Made by a program: the position numbers and the translations under genes
In this document: positions 29,719 to 39,036 of the stretch, in pieces
Layout: the number at the start of each line of letters is the position of its first letter
Numbering within the stretch: the stretch's first letter is position 1
DNA from: Candidatus Endowatersipora endosymbiont of Watersipora subatra
GTDB taxonomy: Bacteria; Pseudomonadota; Alphaproteobacteria; Rhizobiales; Rhizobiaceae
Direction of reading: 5' to 3'
Assembly: GCF_964026585.1 (NCBI RefSeq)
Contig: NZ_OZ032160.1
Span: 310,001 to 374,000, forward strand
Length of the DNA stretch: 64,000 nt
The notes under the pieces: generated by a model
What the model saw: only the letters and a program-made list of their open reading frames with translations
Told to the model about the DNA's origin: nothing
Databases searched by the model: none

Positions 29719-31128
29719 CTACAATGAGTAATACATGTCGAACTCAATGGGATGCGGCATCTGTTGGTAACGACTATTCTCTTCTTCTTTCAGCTCCAGA
29801 TAAGCGTCGATCTGATCATCATTGAACACATCCCCTTGCTTCAGAAAATCATTATCATTTCTTAATGCATTAATCGCTTCACGTAAGGATTCACAAACAG
29901 TTGGTATATTTTCTAATTGACGTTTTGGAAGATCATAAAGATCTTTGTCCATGGGTTCACCAGGATCGATCTTGTTTTTTATACCGTCAAGGCCAGCCAT
30001 TAACATCGCAGAAAATGATAAATACGGGTTTGCCATAGGATCAGGGAAACGGATTTCAACCCGCTTCCCTTCAGATGAAGGAGAATAAGGAATACGGCAT
30101 GAAGCAGAGCGATTACAGGCAGAATAGGCTAAAAGAACAGGAGCTTCATAACCTGGAACCAACCGTTTATAAGAATTAGTTGATGGATTAGTGAATGCAT
30201 TCAGAGATTTTGCATGCTTAATGATACCACCGATGTAATAGAGTGCAGAATCAGATAAGCCTGCATATTGATCACCAGCAAAGAGAGGTTTACCCTCTTT
30301 CCAAACTGACTGATGCACATGCATCCCCGTACCATTGTCCCCAAAAACTGGCTTAGGCATAAATGTCGCTGATTTACCATAAGCTTTTGCCACATTATGA
30401 ACTGCATACTTATAAAGCTGTACTTCATCAGCTTTAGTCGTTAATGTATTAAAGATCATTGAAAGTTCATGCTGAGCAGGGGCAACTTCATGGTGATGTT
30501 TCTCAGTTTCAATGCCCATAGAAGACATCACAGTTAACATTTCAGAACGAATATCCTGAGCACTATCAACTGGATTAACTGGAAAATAACCAGCCTTGAC
30601 ACGTGGTCTATGACCCATATTGCCAGCTTCATATTTTGAATCCATATTAATCGGCAGTTCAATGTCATCTAGATGAAAGCTTGTATTGTAAGGCTTCGTT
30701 GAAAAGCGAACATCATCAAAAAGAAAAAATTCTGGTTCTGGACCAAAGTAGGCTGTGTCACCAAACCCCCCTGCTTTGACGTAAGCTTCAGCACGCTTTG
30801 CTGTCATACGAGGATCACGATTGTACCCTTCACCAGAAAAGGGTTCCAAAATATCACAAAAAATAGCTATCGTGCTATGTGAATAGAATGGATCATTATA
30901 AACAGTTTTTGGATCTGGCATTAAGCTCATATCAGAATCATCTATCTCTTTCCAGCCAGCGATTGACGAACCGTCAAACATAACACCATCGGCGAATAGG
31001 TCCTCCTTCACTACATTACTATCCATCGTAACATGGTGCATTTTGCCATATGGATCCGTGAATCTCAGATCAACAAATTTAATATCATTATCCTTGATCC
31101 TTTTCAAAATATCGTTCGCAGTCAGCAT
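29719..31128 (-). CDS. glnA: Glutamine synthetase type I
   Basis: GlnA joins ammonia to glutamate with ATP; it is a cytosolic dodecamer. The 469 residues show the GSI landmarks: [17 protein letters not shown], the ATP motif [19 protein letters not shown], and the adenylylation tyrosine in KDLYDLP (about residue 398). AAAGGA lies six bases before the ATG. It follows glnB by 48 bases. With gltBD at 53-59 kb it completes the GS-GOGAT cycle. No sigma-54 site was found upstream. Confidence 0.98.
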   Translation of the reverse strand: MLTANDILKRIKDNDIKFVDLRFTDPYGKMHHVTMDSNVVKEDLFADGVMFDGSSIAGWKEIDDSDMSLMPDPKTVYNDPFYSHSTIAIFCDILEPFSGEGYNRDPRMTAKRAEAYVKAGGFGDTAYFGPEPEFFLFDDVRFSTKPYNTSFHLDDIELPINMDSKYEAGNMGHRPRVKAGYFPVNPVDSAQDIRSEMLTVMSSMGIETEKHHHEVAPAQHELSMIFNTLTTKADEVQLYKYAVHNVAKAYGKSATFMPKPVFGDNGTGMHVHQSVWKEGKPLFAGDQYAGLSDSALYYIGGIIKHAKSLNAFTNPSTNSYKRLVPGYEAPVLLAYSACNRSASCRIPYSPSSEGKRVEIRFPDPMANPYLSFSAMLMAGLDGIKNKIDPGEPMDKDLYDLPKRQLENIPTVCESLREAINALRNDNDFLKQGDVFNDDQIDAYLELKEEENSRYQQMPHPIEFDMYYSL

Positions 31129-31176
31129 CTTTGTCCTTTCTTAACTTCATGGTTTTCAAAAACTGTTTATTTCTCA

Positions 31177-31605
<429 letters not shown>

Positions 31606-31780
31606 TCAGAAAAACCAAAAAGAGTCACTCTAAATGTTTCACAATTATGAAATCTGATCTCCTCAAAGCCAAGAACATTCAGTGATGCCTCTTTATTAAG
31701 ATGAAGGGCTCATTCTTTAGAATGAACAATATGATTCCTTAAATGAATCTAAGAGAATAATGAAATCTTAGTTTCGCAAA

Positions 31781-31854
31781 TGGAGCGGGTGATGAGAATC
31801 GAACTCACATATTCAGCTTGGAAGGCTGCTGCTCTACCATTGAGCTACACCCGC
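31781..31854 (-). tRNA. tRNA-Gly (anticodon TCC)
   Basis: On the minus strand it begins GCGGGTG and ends CACCCGC-T-CCA with encoded CCA. The anticodon loop is CTTCCAA between GCAGC and GCTGA. The T-arm contains GTTCGATTC. It lies 69 bases from tRNA-Tyr on the same strand. Confidence 0.97.
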
Positions 31855-31922
31855 TATTCTTAATGATAGTATGGTAAAAATAATCCTTCCTCAATACTTT
31901 CAAAGTCAATCTTTCGGTCATA

Positions 31923-32007
31923 TGGTGGAGGAGGCTGGATTCGAACCAGCGTACGCTAAGCGAACGGATTTACAGTCCGTCTCCTTTAACCACTCGGACA
32001 CTCCTCC
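31923..32007 (-). tRNA. tRNA-Tyr (anticodon GTA)
   Basis: On the minus strand it begins GGAGGAG and ends CTCCTCC-A-CCA. The anticodon loop CTGTAAA is followed by a long variable arm, as expected for tyrosine. The T-arm GGTTCGAATCC is standard. An open frame over this gene on the plus strand is an artefact of the tRNA. Confidence 0.97.
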
Positions 32008-32327
32008 AAGTCTCCTGAATCAAAGTATGACTAAGCCTAATTTTAGTGTCAACTAATTGCATAAGCATCTAGTACAGTCATAATAATAGCCCTAGCCCTT
32101 GTCTACATCCTAACAGGTACACAAGATATATTGATTGTACGAATTAGTGAAGAAGAATATCAGATTATGTATGATATATTCTCCTCTTGATCTGAGAGAG
32201 AAGTATAAGATTAAAAAAACTTATTCCATGGTATTGAATATCAATTATATTATTACTTTTAAGTTTGAAAAGTTATAAAAAAGATGTATAGAATATATTT
32301 TAAAGTTATTATTCTGGATTTTTTATT
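32008..32327. other. AT-rich intergenic region upstream of sdhB
   Basis: 320 very AT-rich bases lie between tRNA-Tyr and sdhB. There is no sdhA, sdhC or sdhD here and no remnant I can recognise. No RNA gene was seen. Confidence 0.5.
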
Positions 32328-33101
32328 ATGGTTGAGCTGACTCTCCCGAAACATTCCCGTGTTCAAGAGGGTAAGCTATGGAATCCAAGATCTTCTTCTG
32401 CTCATAAGTTTGAAGTTTACCGTTGGTCCCCTGATGATGATGAAAATCCGCGTATCGATAGTTATTGGGTTCAGACTGATACGTGTGGTCCAATGGTGCT
32501 AGATGGACTGATATGGATTAAATCTAATATTGATACAACTCTAACCTTTCGTCGTTCGTGTCGTGAAGGAGTTTGTGGTTCTTGTGCTATGAATATTGAC
32601 GGAACGAACACACTTGCTTGCATCAAAAGCATTTCTGATATTCCCAGTTCAGTTAAAGTTTATCCTCTACCTCATATGAAGGTTATCAAAGACCTAGTGC
32701 CAGATTTGACAAATTTCTATGCTCAGCATCGCTTGATCGAGCCTTATCTAAAAACGGTAACACCCAATCCTGAAAAGGAATGGAAACAGTCTCCCCAAAA
32801 TAGAGCGAAACTTGATGGTTCTTATGAATGCATACTGTGCGCTTGTTGTTCTACATCTTGCCCTTCCTATTGGTGGAACGGGAATCGCTATTGGGGTCCA
32901 GCTACTTTATTACAGGCCTATCGCTGGTTAATCGATAGTCGTGATGAACGGACAGATGAAAGACTGGATGAACTTGAAGATGCGTTCCGTCTCTATCGAT
33001 GCCACACAATCATGAATTGCACCCAAACCTGCCCAAAAGGATTAAATCCTGCAAAAGCAATTGTAGAAATAAAAAAAATGATGATAAGAAGAAAGGTTTA
33101 G
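32328..33101 (+). CDS. sdhB: Succinate dehydrogenase iron-sulfur subunit
   Basis: SdhB carries electrons from the flavoprotein SdhA to ubiquinone in complex II, on the cytoplasmic face of the membrane. The 257 residues have the [2Fe-2S] motif CREGVCGSC...C (about 81-101), the [4Fe-4S] and [3Fe-4S] ligands in [16 protein letters not shown], and the final [11 protein letters not shown]. The usual operon mates sdhC, sdhD and sdhA are not adjacent. Its last 4 bases overlap the convergent trmD. Confidence 0.97.
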   Translation: MVELTLPKHSRVQEGKLWNPRSSSAHKFEVYRWSPDDDENPRIDSYWVQTDTCGPMVLDGLIWIKSNIDTTLTFRRSCREGVCGSCAMNIDGTNTLACIKSISDIPSSVKVYPLPHMKVIKDLVPDLTNFYAQHRLIEPYLKTVTPNPEKEWKQSPQNRAKLDGSYECILCACCSTSCPSYWWNGNRYWGPATLLQAYRWLIDSRDERTDERLDELEDAFRLYRCHTIMNCTQTCPKGLNPAKAIVEIKKMMIRRKV

Positions 33102-33811
33102 AGATTTCTCTTAGATTTTGATTTTATCAAATCAGGGCGTTTTTTTTGAGTAAGGTCAAATGATTTTTCTTGTCGCCATTCAGAAATTTTTTTATGATCG
33201 CCAGAAGTTAAGACCTCAGGAATCAGTAAGCCTTCCCATTCGAGTGGTCTAGTATAGTGAGGATGCTCAAGTAAATTGTTCTCAAAACTTTCGAAGTTCA
33301 CAGATTGTGGATTTCCCATGACACCAGGGAGTAATCGAATAATCGCATCTAGCAAAACCTGTGCAGCAATTTCTCCACCAGACAATATATAATCACCAAT
33401 TGATACTTCCTGAACAGAACGTGCTTCTATCACTCTTTGATCAATACCTGCAAAGCGTCCACAAATAAGAGTAACACCGATCCCTTTTGACAATTTTTTT
33501 ACATATTTCTGATCAAGAACTCTGCCCCGAGGACTGAGTAACAACCGGGGTCTTGGATCATCTTGAGGCGATGCATAATCAATTGCCCGAGCTAAAACAT
33601 CCGCCCGCAATATCATTCCAGCTCCACCACCTGCTGGCTTATCGTCAACACTTTTATGTTGATCATAGGCAAAATTACGAATTGAAACAACATCATAAGA
33701 CCAGTCCCGACTAGCTAGTGCCCGACCAGAAAGAGAATAACCTAGAGTTCCTGGAAACATTTCTGGATAAAGAGTTAATATGGAAGCATGGAACCTTATA
33801 GTCATGATCAT
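33098..33811 (-). CDS. trmD: tRNA (guanine-N1-)-methyltransferase
   Basis: TrmD makes m1G37 next to the anticodon and prevents +1 frameshifting. The 237 residues begin with the SPOUT N-terminus [26 protein letters not shown], and the trefoil-knot SAM region [13 protein letters not shown] plus [11 protein letters not shown], are intact. The C-terminal helical domain has a basic tail. Usually it lies in rpsP-rimM-trmD-rplS; here it stands alone and overlaps sdhB by 4 bases. ATG at 33811 or 33805. Confidence 0.96.
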   Translation of the reverse strand: MIMTIRFHASILTLYPEMFPGTLGYSLSGRALASRDWSYDVVSIRNFAYDQHKSVDDKPAGGGAGMILRADVLARAIDYASPQDDPRPRLLLSPRGRVLDQKYVKKLSKGIGVTLICGRFAGIDQRVIEARSVQEVSIGDYILSGGEIAAQVLLDAIIRLLPGVMGNPQSVNFESFENNLLEHPHYTRPLEWEGLLIPEVLTSGDHKKISEWRQEKSFDLTQKKRPDLIKSKSKRNL

Positions 33812-34089
33812 GAATGTCTCAAATGTTCTTTTTCAATCTTAAAAGATAATTTATTTGACTAAACTAGAATAAAAGGTCTCTAGTATCTAAGGATTATCAT
33901 CCGAAGTCTGAACCATAGGATTGAAAACCTCACAACACAAACCAACAAAAATCGACTTCACTGGGATAAGCTAATCAGTGTACATCCCTTTCCCTTCATC
34001 CCTTCAGATCGAATTGGCGTCTTCTTAAAGGGTGTTGAAGAGACATCACAAGATGCTTTTTATCTTTCATTAACATGTTCCTTAACATT

Positions 34090-34866
34090 CTATTGAACAG
34101 AATCAATTTTTTCCTGTACCTTCTCCGAAATCGGAGGATTCAGATCGTCCTGAGACGCCTTTAGGTATAAAATATCACAAGCATTTTCTATGCGTTTTTC
34201 TAGTTCTTCTAAAAATTCTTCTTCTGTTAGGCCTGGCATTATAGGTTTTAGAAACCAGGTCCTTATTATTCCTGGATGACGGAGAAATTTCCGTCTTGGC
34301 CAGTAGAGCCCAGAATTAAGCGCGACGGGAACAACCGGACAGCCAAGCTCAAGATACAATTTTGTTATGCCATGACGGTAATGAGGAACATCACCAGGTG
34401 ATTTACGTGTTCCTTCAGGAAAGATAACAATTTGACGATTAGTCGCTATTTTTTCTTTAGCATGAGTTATCATCGTTCTTAATGATGATAACTTCTTATT
34501 ACGATAGATTGGTATTTGATGAACCTTTTTAACATACCATCCAAAGAGTGGAATCTTCATAAGGTCCGATTTTAAAACAAAGGCCGCATCTGGCAAAAGA
34601 GCATAAAGGGCATAACATTCCCAGATTGATTGATGTTTAGAGGCAATAATACAGCTACCATCCGGTATGTTTTCTATCTCTAGAACCTCAAAATATGCCC
34701 CAACGATAGTCCTGTGGAGCCAATGTGCTGAATTTGCCCATCGTCGAGAAACCTTGACGGCCGATTTATGGCTAAGAAAAAAATAGTACGGAGTTTGAAA
34801 AACCATTTGCAGGACAAGGTTAAGATACCAAGCGATATTAAAAATAAGGGAACGAAGAAATAGCAA
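34090..34866 (-). CDS. plsC: 1-acyl-sn-glycerol-3-phosphate acyltransferase
   Basis: PlsC adds the second acyl chain to make phosphatidate at the inner membrane. The 258 residues begin with a hydrophobic segment (about 1-28). The acyltransferase motif is SKHQSIWE (HX4E form), followed by KSDLMKIPLFGWYVKK and the FPEGTRKSPG motif. The start is a TTG at 34866, chosen because the N-terminus LFLRSLIFN fits rhizobial homologues. It overlaps the small 73-residue frame upstream by 29 bases and is downstream of ftsEX. Confidence 0.93.
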   Translation of the reverse strand: MLFLRSLIFNIAWYLNLVLQMVFQTPYYFFLSHKSAVKVSRRWANSAHWLHRTIVGAYFEVLEIENIPDGSCIIASKHQSIWECYALYALLPDAAFVLKSDLMKIPLFGWYVKKVHQIPIYRNKKLSSLRTMITHAKEKIATNRQIVIFPEGTRKSPGDVPHYRHGITKLYLELGCPVVPVALNSGLYWPRRKFLRHPGIIRTWFLKPIMPGLTEEEFLEELEKRIENACDILYLKASQDDLNPPISEKVQEKIDSVQ

Positions 34867-35059
34867 TCGATGATGTCTCTAATACTAATCGAACAAAATA
34901 ACTCCTATTTAACTCTCCTATAGGCTTGAGCACAATAATATTCTTAGGGGAGTATAGGTCAAATCTCGAACTTCTGCTTTTATGGTTAAGCTCTCCTTCA
35001 AGTTGATCATCAAAAGTATCAGTTTTTCTCAACAGATCCTCAAAACTTTTAACGGCCAT
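34838..35059 (-). CDS. Unidentified 73-residue ORF between ftsX and plsC
   Basis: I do not recognise this frame. The product would be 73 residues, charged in its first half (FEDLLRKTDTFDDQLEGEL) and more hydrophobic near the end (FVRLVLETSSIAISS), without a clear membrane helix. Its start overlaps ftsX by 11 bases and its end overlaps plsC by 29 bases. In rhizobia a DUF218/YdcF gene lies at this position; this frame does not resemble it, but could be what remains after a deletion, or a small coupled protein, or chance. No strong ribosome binding site. Confidence 0.4.
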   Translation of the reverse strand: MAVKSFEDLLRKTDTFDDQLEGELNHKSRSSRFDLYSPKNIIVLKPIGELNRSYFVRLVLETSSIAISSFPYF

Positions 35060-35981
35060 ATCTATTCTTTTTGATTGGTCTTAAATTTATATCCTTAATC
35101 ACAGTGAGGCGTGATGTCATCGATGTTAATAGAACAATGACAACAATTAGCATCAACTCGCTCATGCATCTTATTAAATCAAGATTGAAAAGGTCCCCAA
35201 AATTCCAAAAATTATAGAAGATCTGAATAGCAACATCAGAAAAGAACAGATTGAGCGTTATAGGAAGAATTGAAGCTAGAATCGAACCCAATATTGCCCC
35301 TTTGAACCCCAAGAACAGAAATCTTCTCTGAAAGAGGTTCGCAACATAAGCAGGCTCTGCTCCAACAAAACACAAGGCTTGAATGACTTTTTGATTTCTA
35401 ATCATAGATGCTTGTGTTGCAAATGTTGTCGTTAACACTGTTGCTAAAAATATTAATATAAAAATAACGGATCCAGTTAACACTGTGATTTTTTTCGTAG
35501 AATCCAACCGATCGATCCATACTTTGTGACTCTTCAAAGAAGCCCCTGGGACATCTAAAATAAGCTTTTTCTTCATCTCTTTTAGATTCAGAATAGAACT
35601 TTCTGATATAGTCAGTGCAATTAATCTAGGAATAGGAACGTTATCAAAACTCAAATCTTCACCTAACCATCGTTTCAGTAAATTTTTTGATGTTTTATCT
35701 TCAATGATTCTAGCTGATTGAATCCCTGGAACACTGGTTGCAATTGCTTGTGCTTGTTTAAGTGCCATATGCATATCAACACCATCTATCGGTTTGATTT
35801 GTATGGTCATTTCCCTCGTCATGCTTGATTTCCATGATTGTGCACTATCATTAACGAAGATAAGAGCAGTAAGAGTTAAGCTTGCTAGAAAAGTCATTAT
35901 CGCAATTGTGATCATGAGCAATAAATGGCCAATTGATTCCTTCGGTACAATTGGGTTTAGTTTGTATTCTTGAAGCAACAT
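35049..35981 (-). CDS. ftsX: Cell division permease FtsX
   Basis: FtsX is the membrane part of FtsEX, which activates periplasmic septal murein hydrolases. The 310 residues have an N-terminal cytoplasmic part and TM1 (LLLMITIAIMTFLASLTLTALIFV, in pieces, about 20-45). An extracytoplasmic domain follows (about 50-165). Three more membrane helices carry the ABC-permease motif QKVIQALCFVGAEPAYVANLF. It lies 4 bases downstream of ftsE, an operon. Confidence 0.93.
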   Translation of the reverse strand: MLLQEYKLNPIVPKESIGHLLLMITIAIMTFLASLTLTALIFVNDSAQSWKSSMTREMTIQIKPIDGVDMHMALKQAQAIATSVPGIQSARIIEDKTSKNLLKRWLGEDLSFDNVPIPRLIALTISESSILNLKEMKKKLILDVPGASLKSHKVWIDRLDSTKKITVLTGSVIFILIFLATVLTTTFATQASMIRNQKVIQALCFVGAEPAYVANLFQRRFLFLGFKGAILGSILASILPITLNLFFSDVAIQIFYNFWNFGDLFNLDLIRCMSELMLIVVIVLLTSMTSRLTVIKDINLRPIKKNRYGR

Positions 35982-35985
35982 ATCT

Positions 35986-36681
35986 TCATTTTATTTTACT
36001 TAAGTGTTGAATTAATTCATAAACACACAAACGTTTCTGATTGAGAATAAGGCATCTGGCTTTATATTCTCTATATTGATCCATGAGATCCCAATCATGA
36101 GTTGCAATAACAATTGATGTTCCTCTCCGATTGAGCTCAGTAAATAAATGTAACAAACGTCTGTTAAATGAAGGATCAAGACTTCTCTTTAGTTCATCTA
36201 AAAGAAGTATTTCTGGTTGGTGGATCAGCGCACGGGCAATGATAGCTCTTTGATGTTCATCACCAGATAAGATTTTAGGATAAGAATCAATGCGTTCTGA
36301 CAGACCAATCCATTTCAGCAAATCGATGAGATTATCGCGATAACTCATTTCCTTATATCCGCGAACTCGTAGGGGGAGCCCTGCATTTTCATATAATGTA
36401 AGATGCGGCAAAAGGTAAAAATCTTGAAAAACAACACCCATACGACGCCTAAAATAGGATAACTCCTTTGGGTTAAGGGATGTAGAATCCTTTCCAAACA
36501 CAGTTATTGTGCCACGGGTTAGAGGTAGAGAAAGAAAAATTAAGCGTAACAAGCTTGTTTTACCTGCTCCAGATGGCCCAATTAAAAATTGAAAGGAGCC
36601 TGGCTTAATTTTAAAATTGAGGTCTGCAAGTATTTCTTCCTCTAAGTTGTAGCGCAGACTAACATTGTTAAACTCGATCAT
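35986..36681 (-). CDS. ftsE: Cell division ATP-binding protein FtsE, divergent ATPase motifs
   Basis: FtsE is the ATPase partner of FtsX. The 231 residues have Walker A GPSGAGKTS at 35-43 and a Q-loop VVFQDFYLLP. The ABC signature reads LSGDEHQ (138-144) instead of LSGGEQQ. Walker B is ILLLDE (158-163), but the following residues are LKRSLDP instead of the usual PTGNLDP. The H-loop ATHD is intact. Core catalytic residues (Lys41, Asp162, Glu163, His) remain, so activity is possible though perhaps altered. The gene starts the ftsEX unit. Confidence 0.93.
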   Translation of the reverse strand: MIEFNNVSLRYNLEEEILADLNFKIKPGSFQFLIGPSGAGKTSLLRLIFLSLPLTRGTITVFGKDSTSLNPKELSYFRRRMGVVFQDFYLLPHLTLYENAGLPLRVRGYKEMSYRDNLIDLLKWIGLSERIDSYPKILSGDEHQRAIIARALIHQPEILLLDELKRSLDPSFNRRLLHLFTELNRRGTSIVIATHDWDLMDQYREYKARCLILNQKRLCVYELIQHLSKIK

Positions 36682-36845
36682 GTCATTTCAAGTCTTCAAC
36701 TCTATTCTATCTTCTCTTGAATTTTTCGATTTCATTTTAATTTTAGTCTATAGCATTATGGATCACTATCCTTGATAAATGATCTTATATATCAGTAAAA
36801 TAGCGTTCAAAAAAACCACGATTTTATTTTAAATGGTCTTTAATA

Positions 36846-37613
36846 TCAATCTTTACGAAAAACTATGCTCGCCAACCAACCTGTTGTTATCGCGACACCA
36901 ATGCACAATATTCCATAAAGCCAGCTGTTTTGATGAGCTAAATCGTAAATAACTTGTTCGAACCCTATTTTTTTTACATGCAAAAATGTTGAACGACTTG
37001 TTACCAATTCACCGTTCCGAAAAAGATAGGCTTTCGCTCGATGAAAGCCCATAGGAACAGTTTTAGGAAGGATGAGTTTTGCTCGAAAAAAACTAGGACT
37101 TAAAAAGTCCACGCTACCAATATTCTCTAGATAAAGATTTTGACGTGCCTTCAACCTTATAAGAGATTCCTTAAATTCAAGTACATTTTCCTTAGATTCA
37201 TGATTTTTTTCTTTCTGAAAACTCAGTTTTTTAAATCCTATCTGCAAACTTTTCATTTCCTCAGCACTAATAGCTAGTTCCAACGGTCTTGTTGTTGCGA
37301 CTGAATAAGAGGCAGGAACTTGGGTAAATATTTGAGAATCTCCATTAATCCAAATACCACCTTTTTTTTGTTTTCGTCGGACTACGATTGTTTCAATCGG
37401 ACCAACCAAAGCCACAATGACATCGTAGCCTTTGTTGTTGAGTAAATACAAATTACCATTTTCAATTAATCCAAAAACGGAAATTGTGGTACCTGAAAAA
37501 CTCGATGTAATAGATATTGATTCGCTCGAAAGACCAATTTGAACATCTTCAATAGCATGAGCATTTTGTTGTACAATAAAAGATATAAGCATTATTGATA
37601 TTAACTGCAACAT
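36846..37613 (-). CDS. TIGR02186-family exported protein with C-terminal anchor
   Basis: The function is unknown. The 255 residues start with a signal peptide (LISIMLISFIVQQNAHA, cleavage probably after AHA). A soluble beta-rich region follows, with GLSSESISITSSFSGTTISVFG, typical of the family. A C-terminal membrane helix (about 232-250, GILCIGVAITTGWLASIVF) leaves most of the protein in the periplasm. The ATG lies inside the TGATG overlap with the end of the TauE/SafE gene, so the two are translationally coupled. The pair is conserved in alphaproteobacteria. Confidence 0.85.
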   Translation of the reverse strand: MLQLISIMLISFIVQQNAHAIEDVQIGLSSESISITSSFSGTTISVFGLIENGNLYLLNNKGYDVIVALVGPIETIVVRRKQKKGGIWINGDSQIFTQVPASYSVATTRPLELAISAEEMKSLQIGFKKLSFQKEKNHESKENVLEFKESLIRLKARQNLYLENIGSVDFLSPSFFRAKLILPKTVPMGFHRAKAYLFRNGELVTSRSTFLHVKKIGFEQVIYDLAHQNSWLYGILCIGVAITTGWLASIVFRKD

Positions 37614-38536
37614 CAATGAGTGCCTACTAATCCAATCGAGAATAATTCAACAGGTTTAGCAACAAAATCCCAACCAAATCGGACACAAACGATCAAGATA
37701 ATTATGCCCAATAGGGCACGCAAGTGCTCACCCTTCAGGTTTTGCCCTATCTGAGCGCCAAGCTGAGCACCAAAAACACCACCAACCATCAAGAAGAATG
37801 ATAAAACGATATCTACAGTCTGATTCATTCCTGATTGAGCAATTGTCGTAAACATTGTAACAAACATGATTTGAAGTAAAGATGTTCCAATCACAACATT
37901 GGTCGGAATCCGCAATAAGTATATCATCGCAGGAACCATAATAAATCCACCTCCCACTCCCATGATAGAAGCTAAAATCCCGACGAAAATTCCTAAAATC
38001 AAAATTGGTATTAGACTTAGAGATAGCTGTGATCGCTGAAAATGAATTTTCAAGGGAAGAGTACTAATCTGACTTTTTTCGAGAAATCTTGAGTTAGGAA
38101 TATCATTATCTTTGTCGTGTTTACGTATAGCATTGAAACTTTCAACAGTCATTAAACTGCCAATCGTGCCAAGAAATAAAAAGTACAACATCGAGATTAT
38201 TAAATCTAATTGCCCAGCAGATCGCAGTGATGAGAAGATCATCACACCAAACGCTGAGCCAATAATACCTCCAACAAACAGAATAAAACCTAGTTTCACA
38301 TCGACCAAACCACGCCGATAATGCACAAGGGCACCAGAAAAAGAAGAGGCAATAATCTGATTAGATTCAGTAGCGACGGCGACCGCGGGCGGAATTTGAT
38401 AAAAAATAAGCAGGGGAGTCATCAAAAATCCACCGCCAATACCAAATAGACCTGAGAGAAACCCAACAATTGCTCCCATCTCCAAGAGTACAAATATGTT
38501 AACTGATCTTTCAGCGATGGGAAGATATATGCTCAC
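37613..38536 (-). CDS. TauE/SafE-family permease (sulfite/sulfonate exporter type)
   Basis: This is a polytopic inner-membrane permease of the TauE/SafE family, which exports sulfite, sulfoacetate or similar anions; the substrate here is unknown. The 307 residues have two internal repeats, each with the glycine-rich family motif (GFLSGLFGIGGGFLMTPLL near 25-43 and ILASIMGVGGGFIMVPAMIYL near 188-208). About eight hydrophobic segments are visible. It overlaps the TIGR02186 gene through TGATG, suggesting the two products act together. Confidence 0.9.
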   Translation of the reverse strand: MSIYLPIAERSVNIFVLLEMGAIVGFLSGLFGIGGGFLMTPLLIFYQIPPAVAVATESNQIIASSFSGALVHYRRGLVDVKLGFILFVGGIIGSAFGVMIFSSLRSAGQLDLIISMLYFLFLGTIGSLMTVESFNAIRKHDKDNDIPNSRFLEKSQISTLPLKIHFQRSQLSLSLIPILILGIFVGILASIMGVGGGFIMVPAMIYLLRIPTNVVIGTSLLQIMFVTMFTTIAQSGMNQTVDIVLSFFLMVGGVFGAQLGAQIGQNLKGEHLRALLGIIILIVCVRFGWDFVAKPVELFSIGLVGTH

Positions 38537-39036
38537 GTTACAACAACAGATTAATGAATTGTATTACTTATTGATATTCACTTCCTTCTAGAGTCGCTTA
38601 CAATATCACTCTGTCAAATTTCATTTATTGTCTGAAGTAATCCAAAAGGTGATCCCCATTTTTCTAGAAAAAGGAGTTCACAACTATTTCGAGTCTCAAG
38701 ACAGAAAGACAGAAGGAAAAGATGTCACAATCAACAGCATAATCCTAGATTGTTGAAATGTTAAACAATAAAAGAAAAAATTGTCTTTCAAGAGCACGTT
38801 CTGAAGATGAATTTGGATACGATGAGTCAAATGGCTTTTTTTGCTGGGCATGGGCCTCTCGGTTAGGATTGTACTTATCACCTGATCCAATATTCTAGAT
38901 CCAGGCAATCGGTATGAAATTTGAGAATTCAGCATTGTATATTATAAAAGCTTATGGATTGTGCACGTATGATCATCTATGATCTATGACTAGTATGTTT
39001 AGAGATTCAAGATCCTTTACTATAAACCTGAAAACC
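38537..39036. other. 500-base gap between the TauE/SafE gene and rsmI
   Basis: No known gene lies here. A plus-strand frame of 46 codons at 38758-38898 (starts MLNNKRKNCL, includes GFFCWAWASRLGLYLSPDP) looks somewhat protein-like but has no ribosome binding site and no family I recognise; it may be a remnant. A minus-strand frame over the same bases looks random. No RNA gene was recognised. Confidence 0.4.

Noticed and set aside
31871-32056. 61-codon plus-strand frame
   Set aside because: It is the known artefact of reading antisense through tRNA-Tyr.
38696-38935. 79-codon minus-strand frame
   Set aside because: Composition looks random and no start signal is seen.
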